64,000 nt of DNA from Leucobacter chironomi DSM 19883 (GCF_000421845.1 NZ_ATXU01000002.1:62001-126000), one strand, 5' to 3'; shown: positions 9,769-18,768, numbered from the stretch's first letter. Numbers and translations are program-made. The notes: a model not told the origin generated them from the sequence alone.

Positions 9769-11285
9769 CCCGCAGTGCATCCCAGGGGCGCGGACCCCGG
9801 CCCGATCGGCAGCGCCGCGGCGATCGGCCGCGAGAGCAGCGGCACCGCGACGGCGAGCGGACCCAGCGTGCGCGCATCAGCCCGGCCCGACTCGTCGCCT
9901 ACGACGTGCTGCGCGACGTCGAGGATCGGGACGCCTACGCGAATCTCGCGCTGCCGGCCCGGATCCGCGAGGCACGTCTCGACGGCCGCGACGCGGCGCT
10001 CGCCACCGAGCTGGTCTCGGGGGCGCTGCGCTGGCGCGGCCGCTACGACCGCATCATCGAGCTGGCCGCCGACCGCGAAGCAGCCCGGATCGACGCGCGC
10101 ACCCTCAACGTGCTGCGCCTCGGTGCGCATCAGCTGCTCGCGATGCGCACGGCGGATCACGCGGCCGTCAACGAGAGCGTGGAGCTGCAGCGCCGGGTTG
10201 CGAACCCGGCGGCGGCCGGCTTCGTGAACGGCGTGCTGCGTGCAGTGGGGCGATCCTCGAACGAGGAGTGGGATGCGCGGATCGCGAACTCCGCCGGAAG
10301 CCCCGACGCCGCGCTCGCGACCCAGGCCTCCCACCCGGGGTGGGTGCTGCGGGCGCTGCGCGACGCGCTGCGGTTGGAGGGCCGCGAGGCGGAGCTCGGC
10401 GAACTGCTCGCCGCCGACAACGCGTCGCCGCGGGTGAGCCTCGCGCTGCTGCCCGGCGCGGACGTCGACGTCGAGACCGCGGAGGCACTGAGCATCGATC
10501 CCGAGCGGGAGGAGGCCGCGCTCGCGGCGAGCGGCCCGTCGCCGCTCGGCCTGGAGCTCGCCGGCGGCGATCCCGCGCGGGCGATCGCCGCGCTCGATCT
10601 CCCGGCCGGAGCGGTTCGCGTGCAGGATCAGGGCTCGCAGCTCGCGGCGCTCGCGCTCAGCCGGGCGCGCGAGCCTCGGGCGGGGGAGCGCTGGCTCGAC
10701 CTCTGCGCCGGCCCCGGCGGCAAGACGGCGGTGCTCGCGGCGGAGGCCGCGCTCGCCGGATCGGAGCTGCGCGCCAACGAGGTGTCGGAGCATCGCGCGG
10801 ATCTCGTGCGGCGCTCGGTCGAAGCCCACGCCGATGAGGTCGAAGTGGTGAGCCACGACGGACGCGACGACGCGGCCTACGGCGGCGATGAGGCGCGTTT
10901 CGACCGCATCCTCGTCGATGCGCCGTGCTCGGGGCTCGGCGCGCTGCGCCGGCGGCCGGAGGCGCGCTGGCGGAAGCAGCCCGCCGACCTGCCCGGCCTC
11001 ACGGCGCTGCAGGGGGAACTGCTCGATGCGGCCGTCGCGCATCTCGCGCCGGGCGGGTTGCTCGCGTACGTGACCTGCTCGCCGCACCTCGCCGAGACGC
11101 GGGTCGCGGTCGACCGGCTGCTGCGTCGCAGCCCGGAGCTGCGCGAGCTCGACGCGCGCGAGGTGCTGCGCCGGGTCGCCCGCATGCCGCTCGACCTCGC
11201 CGGCGAACGCCTCAGCGCCCAGCTCTGGCCCCACCGGCACGGCACCGACGCGATGTTCATCGCGCTCTTCGAACGCCTCGCCTGA
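9765..11285 (+). CDS. rsmB: 16S rRNA (cytosine-5)-methyltransferase, RsmB/Sun family
   Basis: In E. coli RsmB methylates C967 of 16S rRNA with SAM. The 506-aa protein has a basic, disordered leader (about 1-40), then a NusB-like domain (SPARLVAYDVLRDVEDRDAYANLALP onward). The C-terminal methyltransferase has SAM loop LDLCAGPGGKT (about 312-322), VDAPCSGLGALRRRPE (about 384-399) and the catalytic-Cys motif VTCSPH (about 435-440). The ATG overlaps the fmt stop by 4 nt, so translation is probably coupled. The extended Arg-rich N-terminus is common in actinobacteria. Confidence 0.93.
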   Translation: MTRSASQGRGPRPDRQRRGDRPREQRHRDGERTQRARISPARLVAYDVLRDVEDRDAYANLALPARIREARLDGRDAALATELVSGALRWRGRYDRIIELAADREAARIDARTLNVLRLGAHQLLAMRTADHAAVNESVELQRRVANPAAAGFVNGVLRAVGRSSNEEWDARIANSAGSPDAALATQASHPGWVLRALRDALRLEGREAELGELLAADNASPRVSLALLPGADVDVETAEALSIDPEREEAALAASGPSPLGLELAGGDPARAIAALDLPAGAVRVQDQGSQLAALALSRAREPRAGERWLDLCAGPGGKTAVLAAEAALAGSELRANEVSEHRADLVRRSVEAHADEVEVVSHDGRDDAAYGGDEARFDRILVDAPCSGLGALRRRPEARWRKQPADLPGLTALQGELLDAAVAHLAPGGLLAYVTCSPHLAETRVAVDRLLRRSPELRELDAREVLRRVARMPLDLAGERLSAQLWPHRHGTDAMFIALFERLA

Positions 11286-11338
11286 GCTGGGGGCCGGCCG
11301 CACGGCCGGACCCCCTCGCAGATGTCGGTGGTTGCCCG

Positions 11339-11344
11339 TACCCT
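11339..11344 (+). promoter_or_regulatory. -10 hexamer TACCCT, 6 nt before the MFS gene start
   Basis: The hexamer fits TANNNT and is followed by 6 nt and then ATG 11351. No Shine-Dalgarno lies between. This is the spacing expected when transcription begins at the first base of the start codon. Confidence 0.5.
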
Positions 11345-11350
11345 GATTCC

Positions 11351-12784
11351 ATGCCCCGCACGCAGCCCTCGTCCGCGCCGGCCGGCGCCCCCGCGCAGGC
11401 CTCCGGCATGCGCGTGTTCCTGCATCTGCTGGTGAACACGGCCGTCGCGAATCTCACCACCAACTTCCTGTGGTTCGCGCTGGTGTTCTGGGTGTTCATC
11501 GAGACGCGCAGCATCCTCGCGACCGGGGTGCTGGGCGGCGCGTACATGCTCATCATCGCGCTGAGCTCGATGTACTTCGGCAGCCTCGTCGACAGGTTCC
11601 GCAAGCTGCGCGTGATGCGGCTCTCGGCGTGGATCTCGATGGTCGCGTTCCTCATCGCCTGCGGCATGTTCTTCGTGATCGGCGAGCAGCCGCTGCTCGA
11701 TCTCGGCGCGCCCTGGTTCTGGGTGTTCGCGGTGGTGGTGCTGGTCGGCTGCGTGGTGGAGCTGCTGCGCAACCTCGCGCTCGCGACCACCGTGACCCTG
11801 CTGGTGCCCACCGAGCGCCACGCGAACGCGAACGGGCTCGTGGGCACGGTGCAGGGGATCGCGTTCATCGCGACGAGCGTGTTCAGCGGGCTGTCGGTGG
11901 GGCTGCTCGGCATGGGGCCCACGATGCTCATCTCGGCGGTGTGCACCGCCGTGCCGCTGGTGCACCTGCACCTGATCCGCGTCGCCGAGCCCGAGATCGT
12001 GCACGACCCGGAGCGCCGGGCCATCGACTTCCGGGGCGGCTTCCTGTCCATGCTCGCAGTGCCGGGGCTGCTCGCCCTCATCATCTTCACCACCTTCAAC
12101 AACCTCACCGGGGGCGTCTTCATGGCGCTGCTCGACCCCTACGGCCTGACGCTCTTCCCCGTCGAGATGTGGGGCGTCTGGTTCGGCGTCGCCACCACGG
12201 GCTTCGTGGTCGGCGGGGCGATCGTCGCGAAGCGGGGGCTCGGCAAGAACCCCATCCGCACGATGCTCATCCTCGTGGCGTGCACCGGCGTGCTCGGCGC
12301 ACTCTTCACCGTGCGCGAGTGGGGGTGGCTCTTCGTCGCGGGCATCTGGCTCTTCATGGCGGTGATGCCCGCGATCGAGGCGGCGGAGCAGACGGTGATC
12401 CAGCGCGTCGTGCCCTTCGAGAAGCAGGGCCGCGTCTTCGGCTTCGCCATGACCTTCGAGGCGGCCACCGCGCCCATCACCTCGTTCCTCATCGCGCCCG
12501 TCGCCGAGTTCTGGGTCGTGCCCTACATGGAAACCGCCGAGGGGCGTGAGACGTGGGGCTGGCTGCTCGGCGAGGGCGAGGCGCGGGGAATCGCGCTGAT
12601 CTTCATCTTCGCGGGGCTGGTGTCGATCCTGCTCGCCGCGGGCGCCGCGCTCACGCGCTCCTACCGGCTGCTCTCGCGCAGCTACGACGAGGCGCCCGAG
12701 TCAGGCCCGATCGTCGAGACGAGCCACGAGCGGGGCGAGGGCATCGACGGGTCCGCCGACGGTGACGCGGGCAGCGAGCGCTAG
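11351..12784 (+). CDS. MFS-type transporter, substrate unknown
   Basis: This 477-aa integral membrane protein has about 12 hydrophobic segments, the first at about residues 22-45 (LVNTAVANLTTNFLWFALVFWVFIE in part) and the last near 420-440. The loop YFGSLVDRFRKLRVM fits the MFS motif A position between helices 2 and 3. The pattern resembles the MFS_3/macrolide-efflux branch, but no substrate can be assigned. The C-terminal tail is acidic and hydrophilic (DEAPESG...). The ATG at 11351 replaces a longer frame that runs back into rsmB. rpe follows after 9 nt and has its own promoter-like hexamer inside the end of this gene. Confidence 0.82.
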   Translation: MPRTQPSSAPAGAPAQASGMRVFLHLLVNTAVANLTTNFLWFALVFWVFIETRSILATGVLGGAYMLIIALSSMYFGSLVDRFRKLRVMRLSAWISMVAFLIACGMFFVIGEQPLLDLGAPWFWVFAVVVLVGCVVELLRNLALATTVTLLVPTERHANANGLVGTVQGIAFIATSVFSGLSVGLLGMGPTMLISAVCTAVPLVHLHLIRVAEPEIVHDPERRAIDFRGGFLSMLAVPGLLALIIFTTFNNLTGGVFMALLDPYGLTLFPVEMWGVWFGVATTGFVVGGAIVAKRGLGKNPIRTMLILVACTGVLGALFTVREWGWLFVAGIWLFMAVMPAIEAAEQTVIQRVVPFEKQGRVFGFAMTFEAATAPITSFLIAPVAEFWVVPYMETAEGRETWGWLLGEGEARGIALIFIFAGLVSILLAAGAALTRSYRLLSRSYDEAPESGPIVETSHERGEGIDGSADGDAGSER

Positions 12785-12787
12785 GAT
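12782..12787 (+). promoter_or_regulatory. -10 hexamer TAGGAT, 6 nt before rpe
   Basis: TAGGAT overlaps the TAG stop of the MFS gene and is followed by CGAGGG and GTG 12794. Leaderless transcription of rpe is the simplest reading, although the GAGGG could be mistaken for a Shine-Dalgarno placed too close to the start. Confidence 0.5.
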
Positions 12788-12793
12788 CGAGGG

Positions 12794-13456
12794 GTGACCG
12801 CGCAGCGCATCAACCCGAGCATCCTGTCCGCCGACTTCGTCAACCTGCAGGCCGAACTCGAGGCCATCGCCACGGCCGATCTCGTGCACGTCGACGTGAT
12901 GGACAACCACTTCGTGCCCAACCTCACGATGGGCCCGCCCATCGTCGAGCGCATCCAGGCGGTCTCGCCGCTCCCGCTCGACATGCACCTCATGATCTCC
13001 GACGCAGACCGCTGGGCTCCCGGCTACGCCGAACTCGGCGCCTACTCCGTCACCTTCCACGCCGAGGCCACCGACGACCCCGTGCGCCTCGCCCGTCGCA
13101 TCCGCGAGATCGGCGCCCGCGCCGGCATCGCACTCAAGCCCGGCACCGACCCCGAGCCCTACCTCGAGCTGCTGCCCGAGTTCGACCAGGTGCTCGTGAT
13201 GACTGTCGAGCCGGGGTTCGGCGGCCAGTCCTTCATGGCCGACATGATGCCCAAGCTGCGCCGCTTCGCCGAGGCGAAGCAGCAGTCCGGCCTCGACGTG
13301 TGGCTGCAGGTCGACGGCGGCATCTCGAAGGACACGATCGGGATCGCGGCCGAGGCGGGCGCCGACACCTTCGTGGCAGGCTCCGCCGTCTACGGCGGCG
13401 TGCCCGAGGAGCGGATCGCGGAGCTTCGCGCGGCCGCCGCAGCCCACCGGCACTGA
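12794..13456 (+). CDS. rpe: Ribulose-phosphate 3-epimerase
   Basis: Rpe interconverts ribulose-5-phosphate and xylulose-5-phosphate in the pentose phosphate pathway. The 220-aa TIM barrel shows all family blocks: NPSILSADF (start), [20 protein letters not shown] with the metal-binding His/Asp, [19 protein letters not shown] and QVDGGI with the catalytic Asp, then [14 protein letters not shown] for phosphate binding. The start is GTG 12794 at the expected N-terminus. It lies just upstream of the his genes, with 52 nt to hisE. Confidence 0.95.
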   Translation: MTAQRINPSILSADFVNLQAELEAIATADLVHVDVMDNHFVPNLTMGPPIVERIQAVSPLPLDMHLMISDADRWAPGYAELGAYSVTFHAEATDDPVRLARRIREIGARAGIALKPGTDPEPYLELLPEFDQVLVMTVEPGFGGQSFMADMMPKLRRFAEAKQQSGLDVWLQVDGGISKDTIGIAAEAGADTFVAGSAVYGGVPEERIAELRAAAAAHRH

Positions 13457-13496
13457 GCGCAGTCGCGATCCGGCGGCCGCCGCACCGCGCGCAGGG

Positions 13497-13502
13497 TAGT
13501 GT
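13497..13502 (+). promoter_or_regulatory. -10 hexamer TAGTGT, 6 nt before hisE
   Basis: TAGTGT, then AGTCAC, then GTG 13509. No Shine-Dalgarno is visible. Probably the promoter of a leaderless hisE-hisG transcript. Confidence 0.5.
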
Positions 13503-13508
13503 AGTCAC

Positions 13509-13772
13509 GTGAAATCGTTCGATGACCTGTTCGCCGAGTTGACCGAGAAGGCCGAGACCCGGCCGGAGGGAAGCGGCACCGTCCAGCAGCTCGACGCCGG
13601 CGTGCACGCCATCGGCAAGAAGATCGTCGAGGAGGCCGCCGAGGTGTGGATGTCGGCCGAGTACGAGAGCGACGACGCCTGCGCCGAGGAGATCAGCCAG
13701 CTGCTCTACCACCTGCAGGTGCTCATGCTCGCGAAGGGCCTGAAGCTCGAGGACGTCTACAAGCACCTCTGA
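13509..13772 (+). CDS. hisE: Phosphoribosyl-ATP pyrophosphatase
   Basis: HisE hydrolyses phosphoribosyl-ATP to phosphoribosyl-AMP, the second step of histidine synthesis. The 87-aa protein has the MazG-like all-alpha fold with the metal-binding acidic helices [17 protein letters not shown] and [16 protein letters not shown]. It is separate from hisI here (15713), which is normal for actinobacteria, whereas enterics fuse them. The start GTG is supported by length and by the hexamer just upstream. hisG follows after 93 nt. Confidence 0.95.
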   Translation: MKSFDDLFAELTEKAETRPEGSGTVQQLDAGVHAIGKKIVEEAAEVWMSAEYESDDACAEEISQLLYHLQVLMLAKGLKLEDVYKHL

Positions 13773-13865
13773 TCCGCCGCGCAGGCCCCGCGCCTGCGAT
13801 CCGCCCGATCCGCCCCGGCACCCGACCCGTCCCAGCCCCGTTCGCACGACACACGAAGGAACCCC

Positions 13866-14708
13866 ATGCTGCGCATCGCCGTTCCCAACAAGGGATCGCT
13901 CTCCGAGATCGCCGCCGACATGCTCGCCGAGGCGGGCTACTCCGGCCGCAGGGACAGCCGCAAGCTCGTGCATACCGACAGCCGCAACGGCGTGGAGTTC
14001 TTCTACCTGCGCCCGCGCGACATCGCGACCTACGTCGGGTCGGGCGCGCTGCACGTGGGCATCACGGGCCGCGACCTGCTGCTCGACTCCGGCTCGGCGG
14101 CAACGGAGATCGACGCCCTCGACTTCGCCGACTCGACGTTCCGCTTCGCAGCGCCCGCGGGCGGCGACATCAGCGAGCTCGCACACCTCGCGGGCCGACG
14201 GGTGGCGACGAGCTACCCGAAGCTCGTCGACGACTTCCTGCGGGCCCGCGGCATCGTCTCCGAACTCGTGAAGCTCGACGGTGCGGTGGAGTCCGCGGTG
14301 CAGCTGGGCGTGGCCGACGCCGTGGCCGACGTCGTCTCGACGGGGGCGACGCTGCGCGCCGCCGGCCTCGAGATCTTCGGGCCTGTGATCCTGGAGTCGA
14401 CCGCCGTGCTCATCGGCGGCCCCACCGAGCACGCCGGAATCGAACGCCTGCTGCGCCGCCTGCGCGGCGTGCTCGTCGCGCGCCGCTACGTCATCATGGA
14501 CTACGACCTGCCCGTGGACCAGCTGGAGGCCGCGACGGAGGTCGCCGGCGGCATCGAGTCGCCCACCGTGTCCCCACTGAAGGACGAGCGCTGGGTGGCG
14601 GTGCGCGTCATGGTGCGCGCCGACGAGGCGAACCACGTCATGGACCGGCTCTACGAACTCGGCGCGCGCGCGATCCTCGTGACCGCGATCCACGCCGCCC
14701 GCCTCTAG
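13866..14708 (+). CDS. hisG: ATP phosphoribosyltransferase (long form)
   Basis: HisG joins ATP and PRPP in the first, committed step of histidine synthesis and is usually feedback-inhibited by histidine. The 280-aa length shows the long form with a C-terminal ACT-like regulatory domain (about 205-280, starting near the [18 protein letters not shown] segment), so no HisZ partner is needed. The N-terminus [13 protein letters not shown] and the PRPP loop [15 protein letters not shown] (about 155-170) are intact. ACACGAAGGAACCCC gives an AAGGA Shine-Dalgarno before ATG 13866. The stop TAG (14706-14708) coincides with the left end of repeat copy 2. Confidence 0.95.
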   Translation: MLRIAVPNKGSLSEIAADMLAEAGYSGRRDSRKLVHTDSRNGVEFFYLRPRDIATYVGSGALHVGITGRDLLLDSGSAATEIDALDFADSTFRFAAPAGGDISELAHLAGRRVATSYPKLVDDFLRARGIVSELVKLDGAVESAVQLGVADAVADVVSTGATLRAAGLEIFGPVILESTAVLIGGPTEHAGIERLLRRLRGVLVARRYVIMDYDLPVDQLEAATEVAGGIESPTVSPLKDERWVAVRVMVRADEANHVMDRLYELGARAILVTAIHAARL

Positions 14709-14871
14709 GGCGTGTCTGGTGCATCCTTGCCTACTGCGCGCGCCTGTTCGGGGCGCCTCGCTGCGTTGTCGTCGTCAGATTTACAGCCCAGCAAACCGTC
14801 CTCCTCCGCCTTGCGAGGCACCCCGCCCAGACGCTGCTCGCAACGGCAACCATTCACCAGACACACCCTAG
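14705..14871 (+). repeat. Dispersed palindromic element, copy 2 (about 167 bp)
   Basis: The same element as at 8587, in the same orientation, with one extra base in the middle. The left end TAGGGCGTGTCTGGTGCAT supplies the hisG stop. The right end ...CCAGACACACCCTAG runs into GAG so that AGGAG (14870-14874) forms the Shine-Dalgarno of hisF. End positions 13 and 16 differ from copy 1 on both arms at once, which keeps the arms complementary. Confidence 0.9.
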
Positions 14872-14881
14872 GAGCCCCGCG

Positions 14882-15643
14882 ATGAGTGTTGCCACGCGTG
14901 TGATCCCGTGCCTCGACGTGGCCGCGGGCCGCGTCGTCAAGGGCGTCAACTTCATGAACCTGCGCGACGCCGGCGACCCCGTCGAACTCGCCGCGAAGTA
15001 CGCGGAGCAGGGCGCCGACGAACTCACCTTCCTCGATGTGACCGCCACCGTCGACGACCGCTCCACCACCTACGAAGTGGTGCAGCGCACCGCCGAACAG
15101 GTCTTCATCCCCCTGACAGTGGGCGGCGGTGTGCGCGGCGTCGACGACGTCGCCCGCCTGCTGGGCGTGGGCGCCGACAAGGTGGGGATCAACAGCGGCG
15201 CGATCGCGCGGCCCGAGGTGATCGGCGAGATCGCCGACCGCTTCGGCTCGCAGGTGCTCGTGCTCTCGCTCGATGTGAAGCGTTCGCCGCGCACCCCCAG
15301 CGGTTTCGTCGTGACCACGCACGGCGGCAAGCACGAAACCGACCTCGACGCGCTCGCCTGGTGCCGTGAAGCCCTCGACCGGGGAGCCGGCGAACTGCTC
15401 GTCAACTCGATGGACGCCGACGGCACCCTCGCGGGCTTCGACCTCGAACTCACCCGCCGGGTGCGCGAACTCTCGGACGTGCCGGTCATCGCCTCGGGCG
15501 GTGCCGGCCGGCTCGAGCACTTCGCCCCCGCCGTCGAGGCCGGCGCGGACGCCGTCCTCGCGGCGTCGGTGTTCCACGACGGCACCTTCACGATCGGCGA
15601 GGTGAAGCGCGCGCTCGCCGACGCGGGAGTGACCGTCCGATAG
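14882..15643 (+). CDS. hisF: Imidazole glycerol phosphate synthase, cyclase subunit
   Basis: HisF cyclises the HisH-supplied ammonia adduct to imidazole glycerol phosphate plus AICAR. It is a 253-aa TIM barrel with [18 protein letters not shown] at the N-terminus (catalytic Asp of CLD), [12 protein letters not shown], and the second catalytic Asp in NSMDADGT, then [16 protein letters not shown] 14882 has AGGAG 7 nt upstream, formed by the end of repeat copy 2. The partner gene hisH and hisA are not in this window. hisI follows after 69 nt. Confidence 0.96.
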   Translation: MSVATRVIPCLDVAAGRVVKGVNFMNLRDAGDPVELAAKYAEQGADELTFLDVTATVDDRSTTYEVVQRTAEQVFIPLTVGGGVRGVDDVARLLGVGADKVGINSGAIARPEVIGEIADRFGSQVLVLSLDVKRSPRTPSGFVVTTHGGKHETDLDALAWCREALDRGAGELLVNSMDADGTLAGFDLELTRRVRELSDVPVIASGGAGRLEHFAPAVEAGADAVLAASVFHDGTFTIGEVKRALADAGVTVR

Positions 15644-15712
15644 TCCCGGATCCGGAGCGCCGCCGCGAGCGACCCGGATCACGCCGAACCCCGAGCGAAA
15701 GCCGCCAACACC

Positions 15713-16081
15713 ATGACCCACCCCGATCCCGTCCCGAGCGACCTCGTCTTCAACGGCGACGGCCTGCTGCCCGCCGTCATCCAGGACGACGAGAGCGGCG
15801 ACGTGCTCATGCTGGCCTGGATGGATCACGAGGCCGTGCGCCGCACCCTCACGAGCGGCCGGGTGACCTTCTGGTCCCGGTCGCGCCAGGAGTACTGGCG
15901 CAAGGGAGACACCTCGGGCCACCGCCAGTACGTGCGCTCCGTCGCGATGGACTGCGACGGCGACACCCTGCTCGTGCGGGTGATCCAGATCGGGGCCGCC
16001 TGTCACACGGGCACCCGCAGCTGTTTCACCGGCCGCGACATCCCGGCCCTCGTCGGCGACCCGGACAGCGCCGAGGTCTGA
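15713..16081 (+). CDS. hisI: Phosphoribosyl-AMP cyclohydrolase
   Basis: HisI opens the adenine ring of phosphoribosyl-AMP, the third histidine step, using Zn and Mg. The 122-aa protein contains [16 protein letters not shown], the [19 protein letters not shown] block, the Mg-binding [11 protein letters not shown] and the Zn-ligand Cys residues in [11 protein letters not shown]. It is monofunctional, with hisE separate. The ATG start gives the family N-terminus. trpE begins 74 nt downstream with its own -10 hexamer, joining the his and trp clusters. Confidence 0.95.
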   Translation: MTHPDPVPSDLVFNGDGLLPAVIQDDESGDVLMLAWMDHEAVRRTLTSGRVTFWSRSRQEYWRKGDTSGHRQYVRSVAMDCDGDTLLVRVIQIGAACHTGTRSCFTGRDIPALVGDPDSAEV

Positions 16082-16143
16082 CCGCCGTCTCCGCCGTCAC
16101 CCACCTGCGACCGCCGGCTGCGCGAGCCGCCCAGCCGGGGCGG

Positions 16144-16149
16144 TAGTCT
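16144..16149 (+). promoter_or_regulatory. -10 hexamer TAGTCT, 6 nt before trpE
   Basis: TAGTCT, then GGAGCG, then GTG 16156. The GGAG is too close to the start to act as a normal ribosome binding site, so a leaderless trpE transcript is likely. I saw no leader peptide with Trp codons in 16082-16155, so classical attenuation of this promoter is not supported. Confidence 0.5.
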
Positions 16150-16155
16150 GGAGCG

Positions 16156-17748
16156 GTGACACTGACGACCACGCGCGCCGCATTCGACGCCGCACGCGCC
16201 TCCCACGCCGTGATCCCCGTCTGCCGCGAGATCTTCGCGGATGCCGACACACCGGTCAGCATCTACCGCAAGGTCGCGGCCTCTCGCCCCGGCACTTTCC
16301 TGCTGGAGTCGGCCGAGCAGGGCGGCGTGTGGACCCGGTTCAGCTTCGTCGGCGCGGGCAGCTTCGGCGTGCTCGGCGAGCGCGACAGCCGCGCCCACTG
16401 GGCGCCCACCGCGGACGGCTCCGGATCAGAGCTCGGCGAGCAGCGCCTACTCCCCGGCGGCGTGACCGGCCTCGCGCCCGTCGAGGCTCTGCGCGCCGTC
16501 TACGAGCGCTGGCGCGCACCCCAGGTGCCGGGCCTGCCGCCCCTCGCGAGCGGCTTCGTCGGCTACCTCGGCTGGGAGACGGTGCGCCAGTTCGAACGCC
16601 TCGAGCACGGCCCGAGCGACGGCCCGGGCGTCCCCACCCAAGGGCTCAGCTTCGTCTCGGAACTCGTGGTGATCGACCACCGGGAAGGCAGCGTCGTGCT
16701 GCTCGCGAACGTGCTCAACGACGCTGCGCTCGGCGATCCCTCACCCGCGACCGCCGACGCGCAGTGGGCCGACGCGCAGTCGCGGCTCGACGGCCTGCAG
16801 CGCGCCCTCGCCGCACCCGCGCCCTCGCCCCTCGGCGTGCTCGACCACGAAGCACAGCCCGACCCCGTCAGGCTCACCAGCAGCGCCGAGTTCATGGCGT
16901 CCGTCGAACAGGCCAAGCGCCGCATCGTCGACGGCGACATCTTCCAGGTCGTGCCGTCGCAGCGCTTCGACCAGCGCTGCGACGCCGACCCGCTCGACGT
17001 CTACCGGGTGCTGCGCCATCTCAACCCCAGCCCCTACCTGTACCTCCTGCAGCTCACCGACCGCGACGGGCGGCCCTTCGCCGTCGTCGGATCGAGCCCC
17101 GAGGCGCTCGTCACCGTGCAGGAGAGCGGGCACGTGATGACGCACCCCATCGCGGGATCGCGCCCCCGCGGCGCCACCGTCGACGAAGACCAGCAGCACG
17201 AACGCGATCTGCTCGCCGACGAGAAGGAACGCGCCGAGCACCTCATGCTCGTCGACCTCGCTCGCAACGACCTGCTGCGCGTGTGCGAGCCGGCGAGCGT
17301 CGAAGTCACCGAGTTCATGCGCGTCGAGCGCTTCAGCCACATCATGCACATCGTCTCCACGGTCGAGGGGAGCACCCGCGACGGTCAGAACCCCGTCGAC
17401 GTGTTCCGGGCCACCTTCCCCGCCGGCACCCTCAGCGGCGCGCCCAAACCGCGCGCGCTCGAGATCATCGACGAACTCGAACCCGTGCAGCGCGGCGTCT
17501 ACGGCGGCGTGGTCGGCTACTTCGGCCTCGGGGGAGCGGCGGATCTCGCCATCGCCATCCGCACCGCCACCATCATGGGCGGCGTCGCGAGCGTGCAGGC
17601 CGGCGCCGGCATCGTCGCGGACTCCGTCCCGGAGACCGAGGACGCCGAGTGCAGCAGCAAGGCCGCGGCCCCGCTGCGGGCGATCGCGATCGCGAACACC
17701 CTGCGCGAGCTCCAGACCGCAGGGGCGGGGGACGCCGATGCGCGCTAA
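16156..17748 (+). CDS. trpE: Anthranilate synthase component I
   Basis: TrpE makes anthranilate from chorismate, with ammonia delivered by TrpG (not in this window). The 530-aa protein carries the Trp feedback motif LLES (about residues 53-56), SPEALV, HPIAGSRPRGA, VDLARNDLLRV, TFPAGTLSGAPKPRA and YGGVVGYFG, the chorismate-binding core at about 240-510. Trp feedback inhibition is therefore expected. The start is GTG 16156. The 3' end overlaps the next gene by 11 nt, so the two are coupled. Confidence 0.95.
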   Translation: MTLTTTRAAFDAARASHAVIPVCREIFADADTPVSIYRKVAASRPGTFLLESAEQGGVWTRFSFVGAGSFGVLGERDSRAHWAPTADGSGSELGEQRLLPGGVTGLAPVEALRAVYERWRAPQVPGLPPLASGFVGYLGWETVRQFERLEHGPSDGPGVPTQGLSFVSELVVIDHREGSVVLLANVLNDAALGDPSPATADAQWADAQSRLDGLQRALAAPAPSPLGVLDHEAQPDPVRLTSSAEFMASVEQAKRRIVDGDIFQVVPSQRFDQRCDADPLDVYRVLRHLNPSPYLYLLQLTDRDGRPFAVVGSSPEALVTVQESGHVMTHPIAGSRPRGATVDEDQQHERDLLADEKERAEHLMLVDLARNDLLRVCEPASVEVTEFMRVERFSHIMHIVSTVEGSTRDGQNPVDVFRATFPAGTLSGAPKPRALEIIDELEPVQRGVYGGVVGYFGLGGAADLAIAIRTATIMGGVASVQAGAGIVADSVPETEDAECSSKAAAPLRAIAIANTLRELQTAGAGDADAR

Positions 17749-18307
17749 ATCGACCTCCCTCACCGGCATCGCCCTCGCCGGCGGCCTCGCGCTGCTCGCA
17801 GGTTCGCAGACCTGGGTCTCCTTCATGCTCGACGGCACGCACGCGGTCGAGACCGTCACCGGCCACGAGGTGAACGCCGCCCTCTCGCCCGTCTCGATCG
17901 CGATCGTCGCATCCGCGCTCGCGCTCACCATCGCGGGCCCCGTCTTCCGGCGAGTGCTCGGCGGCCTCGTCGCGCTGCTCGGCGCCGGGCTCGTCGCCCT
18001 CACCTCCACCGCGCTGCTGTCGCCCGCGGGCGCCATCTCCGGTCGTGTCACCGAACTCACCGGCCTCGCCGGCGGCGACGGCGGCGCCGTGATCTGGAGC
18101 AGCCTGTCCGCCTGGGCTTGGGCCTGCGCGGCCGCCGGGATCCTCGCCGCCGGGCTCGGGATCGCAGTCGTCGTCACCGGCGGGCGGTGGAGCGCCGCCG
18201 GACGCAAGTACGACGCCGCGAAGTCGGCGCCGGCGGCCGGCAAGGCCGACCGCATCTCCGACTGGGACTCGCTGTCCGAAGGCGGTGACCCGACTTCGTC
18301 GGATTGA
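17738..18307 (+). CDS. Tryptophan-operon-associated membrane protein
   Basis: This 189-aa protein has four predicted transmembrane segments (about 8-28, 48-66, 74-95, 124-150), a pattern known from the actinobacterial Trp_oprn_chp family found beside trpE and trpC. Its role is unknown; transport or sensing of an aromatic compound is a guess. The ATG overlaps trpE by 11 nt. The last codons (GGDPTSSD, stop) lie inside copy A of a 47-bp direct repeat, so the true C-terminus may have been altered by that repeat. Confidence 0.85.
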   Translation: MRAKSTSLTGIALAGGLALLAGSQTWVSFMLDGTHAVETVTGHEVNAALSPVSIAIVASALALTIAGPVFRRVLGGLVALLGAGLVALTSTALLSPAGAISGRVTELTGLAGGDGGAVIWSSLSAWAWACAAAGILAAGLGIAVVVTGGRWSAAGRKYDAAKSAPAAGKADRISDWDSLSEGGDPTSSD

Positions 18308-18443
18308 GTCATCCTGCACCGCTCGCGGGGCGCTCGCGGGGCGCTCGCGGCGGCGTGGCCGCGAAACGCTGGCGCGTTTCTGTGAGCGGCCGGCCGGGCG
18401 GTGACCCGACTTCGTCGGATTGAGTCATCCTGCACCGCTCGCG
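18281..18443 (+). repeat. Two identical 47-bp direct repeats, 116 bp apart (start to start)
   Basis: Copy A 18281-18327 and copy B 18397-18443 are identical. Each starts GGCGGTGACCCGACTTCG and holds a small CCGAC-TTC-GTCGG hairpin. Copy A includes the last 9 codons of the upstream gene and its stop. The spacer contains an 11-bp tandem (about GGCGCTCGCGG, three partial copies) and a GAAACGC/GCGTTTC hairpin. Nothing in it looks coding. Confidence 0.9.
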
Positions 18444-18533
18444 CACTGAAATCCGCGACCCCCGGCCGGGGCACCGACTCCCGCCGAGATTTCCGGTAGG
18501 CTGGAATCCTTCACGTCTGTTCAGAGGAGATTC

Positions 18534-18767
18534 ATGAGTACCCAGCACGGAGACCCTGGTCACGGTGACTCGCCCGCCGCATGGACGGCGGTCGTGGTGA
18601 TGCTGCTCGGCATCGCAGCCGGCACCGTCTTCTTCTTCCTGCACAATGCGACGATGGTGTGGGTGTGCGCCGGTGTGGTCGCCGCCGGCTGGATCCTCGG
18701 CTGGATCCTCTCCAAGGCCGGCTTCGGCGTGAACGGCCCGCGGTTCAGCCCCAAGTCGCACGACTGA
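18534..18767 (+). CDS. Small membrane protein of the trp operon (HGxxPAAW type)
   Basis: This 77-aa protein has a His/Gly-rich N-terminus (HGDPGHGDSPAAW), two transmembrane helices (about 21-38 and 42-61) and a polar tail GFGVNGPRFSPKSHD. Small proteins with this layout sit between trpE and trpC in many actinobacteria (I recall DUF6704, unverified). The function is unknown. The ATG has AGAGGAG at 18523-18529, a strong Shine-Dalgarno. trpC starts 1 nt after the stop, so the two are tightly coupled. Confidence 0.85.
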   Translation: MSTQHGDPGHGDSPAAWTAVVVMLLGIAAGTVFFFLHNATMVWVCAGVVAAGWILGWILSKAGFGVNGPRFSPKSHD

Positions 18768-18768
18768 C

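Noticed and set aside
16082-16155. A trp leader peptide or attenuator before trpE
   Set aside because: The 74-nt gap has no short frame with Trp codons and the promoter-like hexamer touches the start codon.
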